Source of the DNA: Verrucomicrobiota bacterium
GTDB lineage: Bacteria; Verrucomicrobiota; Verrucomicrobiia; CAIQCK01
DNA: 64,000 nt
Assembly: GCA_016222825.1 (NCBI GenBank)
Contig: JACRQF010000014.1
Coordinates: forward strand, 124,001-188,000
Reading direction: 5' to 3'
Positions 43,735 to 52,720 of this stretch are shown here, in pieces (the first letter of the stretch is position 1; the number at the start of each line of letters is the position of its first letter). The position numbers and the translations under genes are program-made. The notes below the pieces were generated by a model that had not been told where the DNA came from, searched no databases, and saw nothing but the letters and a program-made list of their open reading frames with translations.

Positions 43735-44391
43735 ATGCTCTGCAAAACACTTTCATTGCTTGCCAGCCTGCTTGTCGCGGCATTGCCGGGGGTGGCGCAG
43801 GAACTAAAGCCGATCCCGCTGCCGAAACCGCGCATGGAGGGCGGCATGCCGTTGATGGAAGCGCTCAAGAACCGGAAGACGTCGCGCGAGTTCAGCCCGG
43901 CCAAACTCTCGCCGCAAATCCTCTCCGACCTGCTCTGGGCCGGCTTCGGAATCAACCGCCCGGAGAACGCGCATCGCACCGCGCCGTCAGCGATGAACTC
44001 GCAGGAGGTGGACATCTACGTCGCTACGGAGGATGGCTCCTACGTCTATGACGCCGCCGGCAACCGCCTCGTCCCGGTCGCTGCGGGCGACATCCGCGCG
44101 AAGACGGGCAAACAGGAGTTCGTGAAGATCGGCCCCGTGTCGTTGCTTTTTGTAGCCGACCTAGCGCGATTGAAGAAAGCGAAGCCAGAGGAACGCGATC
44201 ACTACGCGGCCATTGATACCGGTTTCATCTGCCAGAACATCTACCTCTACTGCGCCTCGGCGGGGTTGTCGTGCGTCGTGCATGAACTGGATCGAGACGG
44301 CCTGCCGGAAGCGCTGAAGTTTAAGCCCGAACAGAAGATCGTCATTGCCCAGACAGTCGGCTTCCCGAAAGAGGGCGCAACGAAAAAGTAA
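43735..44391 (+). CDS. Exported nitroreductase-family protein (SagB-type)
   Basis: The 218-residue protein has a signal peptide (LSLLASLLVAALPGVAQE). The nitroreductase core is recognisable by LMEALKNRKTSREFSPAKLS, the LLWAGFGINRPENAHRTAPS segment and DTGFICQNIYLYCASAGLSC. These proteins bind FMN and reduce or dehydrogenate small molecules; export of an FMN enzyme is uncommon but recurs in this branch. AGGAAG lies six bases before the ATG. A KDPG aldolase gene starts 28 bases after its stop, so they may share a transcript. Confidence 0.8.
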   Translation: MLCKTLSLLASLLVAALPGVAQELKPIPLPKPRMEGGMPLMEALKNRKTSREFSPAKLSPQILSDLLWAGFGINRPENAHRTAPSAMNSQEVDIYVATEDGSYVYDAAGNRLVPVAAGDIRAKTGKQEFVKIGPVSLLFVADLARLKKAKPEERDHYAAIDTGFICQNIYLYCASAGLSCVVHELDRDGLPEALKFKPEQKIVIAQTVGFPKEGATKK

Positions 44392-44419
44392 CCGCCAACA
44401 ACCACGAGAAACTCACGCC

Positions 44420-45073
44420 ATGTCACCCGAAACCATTTTGAACAAAGTCGCCGAAGTCGGCATCGTGCCTGTCATTGCCATCGAGAAAGTGGACGCCGCG
44501 ATTCCGCTGGCGGACGCGCTGCTGCAAGGCGGCCTGCCCATCGTCGAGATTACGTTCCGCACGGCGGCGGCGGCGGATGTCATTCGCAAGATCTCACAGG
44601 AGCGACCGCAACTGCTCGTCGGCGCGGGCACCGTGCTGACGGCCGCCAACCTCGAAGCCGCCAAGGCCAGCGGCGCGGCGTTTGCTGTTGCGCCAGGACT
44701 GAATCCGCAGACCGTCCGGCAGGCGCAGGCCATCAAGCTGCCGTTCGTCCCCGGCATCGCCACGCCCAGCGATATCGAGGCGGCGCTGTCGCTCGGCTGC
44801 AAGCTGCTGAAGTTCTTCCCCGCCGGCGTTTTCGGCGGCGTCGCGACAGTCGAAGCGTTCTCCGCGCCGTATAAACACACCGGCGTGAAGTTCATGCCCA
44901 CGGGCGGCGTGAGCACCGCCAATCTCGAAGCCTACCTGAAGCTCGACACCGTCGCTGCCGTCGGCGGCACGTGGATCGCGAAGAAGGAGGATCTCACTGC
45001 CGGCAAGTGGGACGACATCCGCAACCGCTGCAAAGCCGCGCTGGAGATCGTTGCGAAAGCGCGGGCCAGGTAG
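44420..45073 (+). CDS. eda: 2-keto-3-deoxy-6-phosphogluconate aldolase
   Basis: The 217-residue protein is of normal length for the KDPG/KHG aldolase family. It has VPVIAIEKVDAAIPLADAL, LPIVEITFRTAAAADVIRKI, LLVGAGTVLTAANLEAAKAS, FVPGIATPSDIEAALSLG and the Schiff-base lysine region CKLLKFFPAGVFGG (Lys131). A phosphate-binding GG(V) loop (MPTGGVSTANLEAYL) follows. It cleaves KDPG to pyruvate and glyceraldehyde 3-phosphate in the Entner-Doudoroff route or the uronate pathway, consistent with the glycan-degrading neighbourhood. I used the ATG at 44420 because the reading frame before it overlaps the nitroreductase gene. Confidence 0.93.
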   Translation: MSPETILNKVAEVGIVPVIAIEKVDAAIPLADALLQGGLPIVEITFRTAAAADVIRKISQERPQLLVGAGTVLTAANLEAAKASGAAFAVAPGLNPQTVRQAQAIKLPFVPGIATPSDIEAALSLGCKLLKFFPAGVFGGVATVEAFSAPYKHTGVKFMPTGGVSTANLEAYLKLDTVAAVGGTWIAKKEDLTAGKWDDIRNRCKAALEIVAKARAR

Positions 45074-45174
45074 GCTGTTTAACCAAGCCGCTGTGACGGC
45101 GGCGTTCAGTTTTTCATTGCTGCTTCCCGATGTGTTGGGAATGCTCCCGGCTTTCAACAACAGGACGACTTGTC

Positions 45175-47271
45175 ATGAACGCACTGAAATGCCCGCTGAA
45201 AACCGTTTCTCTGGCCGCGTTGTTGCTTGCGGCGAACCTCGCGCTCGGCGACGAGACATTTGATGTCGTCGTCATTGGCGGAAGCTCCGGTGGCATCGGG
45301 GCGGCACTGGGCGCGGCGCGGCTTGATGCCCGCGTCGCGCTGGTCGAGGACACGCCGGTGCTCGGCGGGATGCTCGCCAACGGCATCTCGAACATTGACT
45401 GCTACTCGTATGAGTCGCTCAGCGGCGCGTTCGAGGAGTTCCGCCGTGCGGTGCAGAAGCATTACGCGCCGCTGGTGGAGAAAGACCCGTTCTTCAAGCC
45501 GTGGAAGAAAGCGCCAAATCACATGGACGGGCGTTCGTTTCAAGCCAACGAGCCGCGGCTGGGCGGGCGTTGGGAGCCGCACGTCGCCGACGCCATCTGG
45601 AAGGCAATGGCGGCGAAGCATCCGAAGCTGAAGGTCTTCTACCGCCGCTTCGCCACCGAAGTGCTGAAGAACGGCAACCGCGTTGTCGGCGTCGTCACGG
45701 CGACCGAGAAGGGCGAGCGGCTCGTGCTGCGCGCGCCGGTGATCGTGGATGCGACGCACGAGGCGGACATCGCGGCGTGGGCAGGCGTGCCGTATCGCGT
45801 CGGGCGCGAGGCGCGTTCGCCGCTGGAGCCGCACGCGGGGCAGGTGTTCTTCTTTAACAACACCGGCGAGTTTCTGCCCGGCTCCAACGGCCGGCAGGAC
45901 CGCGCGGTGCCGTCGTATGGGCTGCGGCTTTGCATTCAGAACTACCCCGCCGACGCTGGCGATGCGCACATCCTGAAAACGCCGCCGCCGGGCTACAATC
46001 CGAAGAAGTTCACGCATGCTTCCTACGGCGGTCAGCCGAGCATGCCGAACAAGAAGTCTGAGATGAACGTCAACCCCGTCGGCAACGAACTCCAGCAGAT
46101 CAACTGGGTCTGGCCGGAGGCGACGCGCGTGGAACGCAAGCGGCTCTACGAGACCTACAAAAACAACGCGCTGGCCTACCTTTACTACCTCCAGCACGAG
46201 AAGAAGTTCACGCATCTTGGTTTGCCGAAGGATGAGTTCGCTGACAACGGCAACGTGCCCTATCGCATCTTCGTGCGCGAGGCGCGCCGCATCCAGGGCG
46301 AGGCGACGATGACTGAGGCCGATGTGAATCCGTTCATCCTCGGCCGCGGGCTGGAGCCACCGTCGCAGCCGACGAGCGTCGGCATCGGCCACTACCCGAT
46401 TGATGCCAAGCCAGTGCGGCCCAAGACAGACGTGACGAAGCCCGACAAAGGCGACGGCGATTTCTTCCTCGTGAACGTGGCCGCCGCGTTTCAGGTGCCT
46501 TACGGTGCCATGGTGCCGGTCGGCGTGGACGGCTTGTTGGTGCCGGTGGCGTTGTCGGCGACGCACGTCGCTTTTTCATCCGTCCGCATGGACCCGACGT
46601 GGACCGTGCTTGGCCAGGCTGCCGGCATCGCCGCCGCGATGAGCGCCAAACGCGGCATCGCTCCGCGCGCGCTGCCGGTGGACGCTCTCCAAGGGGAGTT
46701 GGTGAAGCAGAAGGTCAAGCTGGCGTTCTTCTGGGACGTGGACGCCGACCGCAGCGACTTCGAGGCGATCCAGTTGCTCGCCGTGCGCGGCGCGGCGCGG
46801 GCCAACGCCGAGCGGTGTTTCCGCCCCGACGATCCGCTCACGCGCGCCGAAGCGGCCGTGATGCTCTATCACGCGTTCGGCTTCTGGCCGAGCGTGAGCA
46901 ACGCGCACTTCACCGACGTGCCGTGGTCGCACACGGCGTTTCGCGAAATCGAGACGCTCTTCGACAACGGTGTGCTGCGCGCGCTCGGCGTCGAGCCACG
47001 CTGGCCGGCCGCGGGCGGCTACAACGCCGGCAAGCACGCCGGTTTCACGCAGAAGCACCAGTTCGGCGCGTTCGAGCCGGACAAACCCGTCACCGTCGCT
47101 GAGTTGTGCGGGATGATCCGCATCATCGAGTCGCGGACGGTGTCGTCGCCCGGCCTTGCTGGTCCGCAAATTCCTGCACTCGCCGCTTCAGCCGGCGGCG
47201 AAGCGAAGCCGCTGACGCGAGGCGAGGCGTGCCGCGTGGTGTGGGAGAAACTCGTCGTCGGAAAACCATGA
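45175..47271 (+). CDS. Exported FAD-dependent oxidoreductase with C-terminal SLH segment
   Basis: The 698-residue protein has a signal peptide (TVSLAALLLAANLALGDE). The dinucleotide-binding motif DVVVIGGSSGGIGAALGAAR is followed by the usual FAD-domain elements, including VIVDATHEADIAAWAGVPYR and WTVLGQAAGIAAAMSAKRG. This is the xanthan-lyase-like/FAD_oxidored group. Residues about 540-600 (CFRPDDPLTRAEAAVMLYHA, AHFTDVPWSHTAFREIETL) read as S-layer-homology repeats, so the enzyme may be surface attached. A third SLH-like stretch (FEPDKPVTVAELCGMI) follows. The stop overlaps the start of the permease gene (ATGA). The start at 45175 was chosen because it gives the signal peptide. Confidence 0.8.
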   Translation: MNALKCPLKTVSLAALLLAANLALGDETFDVVVIGGSSGGIGAALGAARLDARVALVEDTPVLGGMLANGISNIDCYSYESLSGAFEEFRRAVQKHYAPLVEKDPFFKPWKKAPNHMDGRSFQANEPRLGGRWEPHVADAIWKAMAAKHPKLKVFYRRFATEVLKNGNRVVGVVTATEKGERLVLRAPVIVDATHEADIAAWAGVPYRVGREARSPLEPHAGQVFFFNNTGEFLPGSNGRQDRAVPSYGLRLCIQNYPADAGDAHILKTPPPGYNPKKFTHASYGGQPSMPNKKSEMNVNPVGNELQQINWVWPEATRVERKRLYETYKNNALAYLYYLQHEKKFTHLGLPKDEFADNGNVPYRIFVREARRIQGEATMTEADVNPFILGRGLEPPSQPTSVGIGHYPIDAKPVRPKTDVTKPDKGDGDFFLVNVAAAFQVPYGAMVPVGVDGLLVPVALSATHVAFSSVRMDPTWTVLGQAAGIAAAMSAKRGIAPRALPVDALQGELVKQKVKLAFFWDVDADRSDFEAIQLLAVRGAARANAERCFRPDDPLTRAEAAVMLYHAFGFWPSVSNAHFTDVPWSHTAFREIETLFDNGVLRALGVEPRWPAAGGYNAGKHAGFTQKHQFGAFEPDKPVTVAELCGMIRIIESRTVSSPGLAGPQIPALAASAGGEAKPLTRGEACRVVWEKLVVGKP

Positions 47272-48014
47272 TGACGGATGTTTTCTGGCAGTGGGTTTGC
47301 GGCATCACTGCCGCTATCTTCATCGGTATCGCGAAAGCCGGCTTCGGCGGCGGGCTGGGAATGTTGATCACGCCATTGACGGCGCTGGCGTTTCCGGCGC
47401 GCGAGGCGCTGGGCATCCTGCTGCCGTTGCTGGTGGCTGGCGATGCGTTCTCGCTCTATCACTACTGGCGGAAGTGGGACTCGCGCAACGTGCTCTGGCT
47501 GATGCCGGGCGCGCTCGCGGGCATCGCCGTGGGATTGACGTTGATCGGCAAACTGGACGACCGCGGGTTGCGGCAGTTCATCGGCGGCGTGGCGGTGGCG
47601 TTCATCGGCATCCAGTGGCTGCGCGACGCGCTGGGGGCGCACCCGGAGCGGTATCACCCGAAGCACTGGCATGGCGCGCTGTTCGGGCTGGCGGCGGGCG
47701 TGACGACGACGATCGCGCACGCGGCGGGGCCGGTGGTGGCGATGTTCCTGATTCCACAGCGACTGTCGAAGGAGTTTTTCGTCGGCACGACGGTGCTGGT
47801 GTTCGCGCTGATCAACTGGATCAAGATGCCATTCTTCTTCTGGCAGGGCGTCTGCACCGTGGAGACGTTCAAGCAGAGCCTCTGGCTGATGCCGGTGGTG
47901 CCGGTGGGCGTGTGGATCGGCGTCTGGTGCAACCGCAAGCTGTCGCCGACGTGGTTTATGCGGGTGGTTTATGTCGTCGTGTTTGCCACGGGAGTGGAGT
48001 TGCTGTTCCACTGA
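47268..48014 (+). CDS. TauE/SafE-family (TSUP) membrane permease
   Basis: The 248-residue protein has about eight hydrophobic segments. The signature GIAKAGFGGGLGMLITPLTA lies in the first repeat and its counterpart FGLAAGVTTTIAHAAGPVVA in the second, the internal duplication expected of TSUP permeases. Members export or import small sulfur-containing or organic acids, but the substrate here is unknown. It starts inside the stop codon of the SLH-containing oxidoreductase (ATGATG), so translation is coupled, which hints that the permease moves a substrate or product of that enzyme or a sulfur by-product of sulfatase activity. Confidence 0.85.
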   Translation: MMTDVFWQWVCGITAAIFIGIAKAGFGGGLGMLITPLTALAFPAREALGILLPLLVAGDAFSLYHYWRKWDSRNVLWLMPGALAGIAVGLTLIGKLDDRGLRQFIGGVAVAFIGIQWLRDALGAHPERYHPKHWHGALFGLAAGVTTTIAHAAGPVVAMFLIPQRLSKEFFVGTTVLVFALINWIKMPFFFWQGVCTVETFKQSLWLMPVVPVGVWIGVWCNRKLSPTWFMRVVYVVVFATGVELLFH

Positions 48015-48026
48015 CCGCGCGACCGC

Positions 48027-48887
48027 TTACCGCCGGGCGGGGCGGAGGTTGACGAACGTCAGCGCGCGGTCCCAGTCGAAAGCCTCCATCGCGTCGCGGC
48101 TTTCCTTGTCTCTGAAAATGGCGACGACTTTGGGGACGAACAGCAGTTGAAGCAGCGACTCGCCTTTTTCGACGACCTTGTTGGCTTGGGGATCGTCCAT
48201 CGCGTCGCGGATGGCTTTGCACGACATCAGTCGAAGCGTGTCGGGATACTGCATGAATCGGCTGCGTTTGTCCGGCGAATCGGCCAGCACGCCGAGCAGC
48301 GTGGCGGCACTGTAGAACCTTGGCGGCACCGGATCGTAGCTGCTCAGCTTCGACTTCCCTATGGCCTCCTCCATCTCCTTGACGAACAGGCTGGCGCGCA
48401 AGTCATTCCGGGCGTCGGTGACAAACGCCGCAAAGGTCCCCTCCTGCGGCACGGAACGACCGGGAGGCGGGGCGAGCGGCTGGAACAACCATGCAACGTA
48501 GCCCAAGAGCGACATCATCCACAGAAACACAAACGCCACGACCAGCCCTTGAAGACAGCCAACGAGCAGGCCGAGCTTCTTGTTAAAGCCAAACCCCCAC
48601 GCGCCCCCTTCCCTGCCACCGGCGATGCGGTTGACAATGCGCCCGGCGATGGAAATCACCATCCAGATCGCCATCGCCGCAATACCCACGGCCACGCTTC
48701 GTTCCCAGACCGGGTTCTGCGTGATGTGGGTGGCCACCAGCGGCTGCAGCACGTCGCCCAGTTGCGGCGACAGGAAAATTGCGCCCGCCAAAGCGGCCAG
48801 ATTGGCGATGGAGCGAATCCCTCCGCGGAGGAAGCCCGCGATGGCCTGCCAGAGAATCAGAATAGCCGCAACGATAGAGGCGCTCAT
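48027..48887 (-). CDS. CvpA-family membrane protein
   Basis: The 286-residue protein has four hydrophobic segments in the first 150 residues (VAAILILWQAIAGFLRGGIR, LAALAGAIFLSPQL, VAVGIAAMAIWMVISIAGRI, LVGCLQGLVVAFVFLWMMSL). The loop after the third and the GFGFNKKLGLLVGCLQG element match CvpA proteins, named for colicin V production but broadly distributed with a role in envelope homeostasis. The remaining 130 residues are soluble and specific to this branch. Convergent with the TauE/SafE gene and 99 bases upstream of the end of the aldolase gene, it is a separate transcript. Confidence 0.8.
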   Translation of the reverse strand: MSASIVAAILILWQAIAGFLRGGIRSIANLAALAGAIFLSPQLGDVLQPLVATHITQNPVWERSVAVGIAAMAIWMVISIAGRIVNRIAGGREGGAWGFGFNKKLGLLVGCLQGLVVAFVFLWMMSLLGYVAWLFQPLAPPPGRSVPQEGTFAAFVTDARNDLRASLFVKEMEEAIGKSKLSSYDPVPPRFYSAATLLGVLADSPDKRSRFMQYPDTLRLMSCKAIRDAMDDPQANKVVEKGESLLQLLFVPKVVAIFRDKESRDAMEAFDWDRALTFVNLRPARR

Positions 48888-48986
48888 GTCATTCTTCTGC
48901 CGCTCCAGCAGCATTGAACCGTGGCAATCGGTCCACGGTTTCCAGGCACGTCTTCGCCCGCCGCCAGCCGCACGGGCCGCGCCGCA

Positions 48987-50027
<1,041 letters not shown>

Positions 50028-50047
50028 TCAAACCGCCCAAAAACAAC

Positions 50048-50078
50048 GGCGCCAGCACAGGAAAGCTGTTCCTGCGCC
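50048..50078. repeat. Imperfect hairpin in the fba upstream region
   Basis: GGCGCCAGCACAG (50048-50060) and CTGTTCCTGCGCC (50066-50078) can pair with two mismatches around a GAAAG loop. It lies between divergent genes, so it is not a simple gene terminator. It looks like a dispersed palindromic (REP-like) unit. A partial match (GCAGGAACAGCT) occurs at 22817-22828. Confidence 0.5.
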
Positions 50079-50211
50079 GGAGCGGCGCCGGATGGTTCGC
50101 GACGGCCTGCGTCTTGGTGTGTCCGGTCTTCCGGTTGGGCTGCAATAAGCCGGATTGCTGTCAGACCCCGTGTTGTGTAAGAAGCTCGCCGCAGCAACCC
50201 AAGGCGGACCT

Positions 50212-51576
50212 ATGAAACGAAGAGACATGTTGAAGATCATCACGGCTGGCGCTGTGGCCGGATTGTGGCCGAAGGGCGCGCGCGCCGGCGAAGCAAAGGC
50301 TTTGAAAGAGGATATCGCTTGGTCGCGGCGCGTGCCCGTCCGCTACAACGCCGACGTGGCGGTCATCGGCGGCGGTATCGCGGGCGTGGCGGCGGCTTGT
50401 GCGGCGGCGAAGTCGGGCGCGAAGGTCGCGCTGGTGGAGCGGTTCGCTATCACGGGCGGCAACCTCACCACCGGCGGCGTGGCATCGTTCTGCGGCGAGA
50501 CGGCGGGCCAGGGCGAGGTGTTCGACGAGATTCTCGCGGACATGGAGAAGTTCAAGGCGGTCGAGCCTTACGCGCCGTATCCGAAGAAGGATCACCGCGT
50601 CTTCGATCATCACATCCTCGCCATCGTGCTTCAGGAGCTGTTGCTGCGGCGGAAGGTGAAGCTGCTGCTCCACACCCGCTTCGTGGACGTGTGCGTGAAC
50701 GATGGAGGGCGCATCACCGAGTGCATCGTCTGCGGCAAGTCCGGTCCGGAGGCGCTGCGGGCAAAGCAGTTCATTGACTGCACCGGCGACGCCGACGTGG
50801 CGCGTATGGCAGGCTTCGCGGTGATGAAAGGCCGGCCCGCAGACCGCCTGCAACTGCCGATGTCCATGATGTTCTTCGTGCGGCACGTTGAAGAGGACAA
50901 GGCCGGCGCACAACTGCCGGAGGGTTGGTTCCAGCCGTGCCGCACGCCGCAGGAGTTGCCCATGACCAGCGTTTGGCCCAATGGTCCGCGCAGCAACGCG
51001 CTGAAGGTGAAGATTCCGATGTTCGACTCGACCGACACCGAATCGCTGACCGCCGCCGAGATCCGCGCCCGCCGCCGCGCGTGGGAGGTGCTCGATTACT
51101 ACCAGCGCAGGAAAGCCGAGCCGTGGCGCTACGACGGCTGCTCGCCGCAGATCGGCATCCGCGAGGGCGCGCGGATCGTCGGCGACTACGTGCTGGAGCT
51201 TCGCGACCTGCGCGCCGGCCGGAAGTTCGACGACGCTGTGGCGCGCGGCGTGTATTACCTCGACGGCCACAAACCGGACGACGACAAGCGCACCTACATC
51301 CTCAAGAAGAGCGAACTGAAAGTGCCTCCCTACCAGATTCCGCTTCGCAGCCTCATCGCGAAGGACGGCGCGAATCTGCTGATGGCCGGCCGCTGCTTCT
51401 CCGCCGAGCAACTCGCGCTCTCCTCCGCCCGCGTCAGCACGACCTGCGCGATGATGGGCCAGGCTGCCGGCATCACCGCGGCGCTGTGCGCCCGGAAGCA
51501 GGCTGATCCGCGGAAGCTCGATGCGAGCGAGGTGCGGCGCATCATGGAGGAGCAAGGCGCGAAACTGGCTGTTTGA
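50212..51576 (+). CDS. Exported FAD-dependent oxidoreductase
   Basis: The 454-residue protein starts MKRRDMLKIITAGAVAGLWP, a twin-basic leader. The FAD motif DVAVIGGGIAGVAAACAAAKSGAKVALVER is complete at residues about 49-78 (shown in part here), followed by ITGGNLTTGGVASFCGE, FIDCTGDADVARMAGF and the C-terminal AGRCFSAEQLALSSARVST and AMMGQAAGITAALC. These are the marks of the FAD_oxidored/xanthan-lyase-like family, many of which oxidise sugar units. AAGGCGG sits a few bases before the ATG. It is the first of three plus-strand genes (oxidoreductase, metallophosphoesterase, sulfatase) and is divergent to the fba gene. Confidence 0.85.
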   Translation: MKRRDMLKIITAGAVAGLWPKGARAGEAKALKEDIAWSRRVPVRYNADVAVIGGGIAGVAAACAAAKSGAKVALVERFAITGGNLTTGGVASFCGETAGQGEVFDEILADMEKFKAVEPYAPYPKKDHRVFDHHILAIVLQELLLRRKVKLLLHTRFVDVCVNDGGRITECIVCGKSGPEALRAKQFIDCTGDADVARMAGFAVMKGRPADRLQLPMSMMFFVRHVEEDKAGAQLPEGWFQPCRTPQELPMTSVWPNGPRSNALKVKIPMFDSTDTESLTAAEIRARRRAWEVLDYYQRRKAEPWRYDGCSPQIGIREGARIVGDYVLELRDLRAGRKFDDAVARGVYYLDGHKPDDDKRTYILKKSELKVPPYQIPLRSLIAKDGANLLMAGRCFSAEQLALSSARVSTTCAMMGQAAGITAALCARKQADPRKLDASEVRRIMEEQGAKLAV

Positions 51577-51658
51577 ACACCGTCGCACGGCTGAGGCGCT
51601 GAGTTGGGCCTTGCAGAGCGCGGCGGCTTTCGGCAAAGAAAGCGGTGTGATTTCTTCA

Positions 51659-52612
51659 ATGGATTGGCAGCTCGTTCGCGTGGGACTGTTCACGGCCGGC
51701 ATCCTGATCACTTATTGGATGGCGATTCGCTGGATTTGTGAGCGGTTTCGGGGCCGGCCGCCCGGCTCGCGGTTTGAGCGATGGTTTCGCTCCACAGGGA
51801 CCGGCGTTGTGCTGTTGGGCCTCGCGGCTGCCGGCCTCGCGTGCATGGCCTACGGTGTCCTCGTCGAACCGCGCCGGCTGACGGTGACGACTTACACGAT
51901 TGAAGCGCCGAAGCTGCCGCCGGGAGAACGGGTGAGGCTGGTGCTGTTGGCGGATTTGCATGTGCGGGAGGATGGGCCGCGCGAGAAGGCGCTGCCGGAG
52001 GTTGTCCGCGCGCTGCGGCCGGACATCATCCTCCACACGGGTGATTTCTTCGGGACGCGCGAGGACGTTCGTCCCATCGTCGCGCGACTGCTCCGGTCGT
52101 GGGATGTGCCGCAATTGGCGTGCGAGGGCAACTGGGACAGCCTGAGCGACGTGGCGGGCTTCTTGAGGCAGGCGGGCGTGACCGTTCTCAACGGAGGCCG
52201 CCGCGAGATTTGCAGCGTGCGCGGAACCCGCCTTTCCATCAGCGGGTTTCCGTCCGGCGCGGAAATGGCGATTCGCTGGAACCTGCGGCACCTGTCGCCT
52301 GAAACCTTCAACATCGTGCTTTACCATCATCCGCAGGGATTTCCGGAAACATGGGGCACGCCGGCGGACCTCATGCTGGCCGGCCACACGCATGGCGGTC
52401 AGGTCCGGCTGCCGTTCTACGGCGCGCTGGTGACGCTCGACCGCTTCGGCAAACGGTGGGAGTCGGGCCTGTTCGATGAGCGCGGCGTCAGGCTGGTCGT
52501 CTCGCGCGGCCTCGGCTGCGAGCCGGGTATTCCCGAAATGCGCTTCTGCTGTCCGCCCGAAGTCGTGGCGATAGACTTGGTCGGATGCCGGCGCGACAAC
52601 ACAAGACCCTGA
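51659..52612 (+). CDS. Membrane-anchored calcineurin-like metallophosphoesterase
   Basis: The 317-residue protein has two N-terminal hydrophobic segments (residues about 8-24 and 48-68). The phosphoesterase motifs are LLADLHV (Asp99, His101), HTGDFFG (Asp129), EGNWDSL (Asn158) and GHTHGGQVRLP, an arrangement typical of YkuE-type lipid or peptidoglycan-associated phosphodiesterases. The third motif is usually GNH(D/E), but here Trp replaces His at residue 159. It lies 82 bases after the oxidoreductase gene. A role in envelope-lipid turnover is inferred. Confidence 0.83.
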   Translation: MDWQLVRVGLFTAGILITYWMAIRWICERFRGRPPGSRFERWFRSTGTGVVLLGLAAAGLACMAYGVLVEPRRLTVTTYTIEAPKLPPGERVRLVLLADLHVREDGPREKALPEVVRALRPDIILHTGDFFGTREDVRPIVARLLRSWDVPQLACEGNWDSLSDVAGFLRQAGVTVLNGGRREICSVRGTRLSISGFPSGAEMAIRWNLRHLSPETFNIVLYHHPQGFPETWGTPADLMLAGHTHGGQVRLPFYGALVTLDRFGKRWESGLFDERGVRLVVSRGLGCEPGIPEMRFCCPPEVVAIDLVGCRRDNTRP

Positions 52613-52720
52613 AACCGCGCCTTCTCCGGCGAGCTTGACTCGTGAACGATGCCGCGCATCATCGCGGCGCGCGGCGGCAAACGAGCCGTCTGGGCCGCAA
52701 ACCGAAATCTGGAGCTTGCT

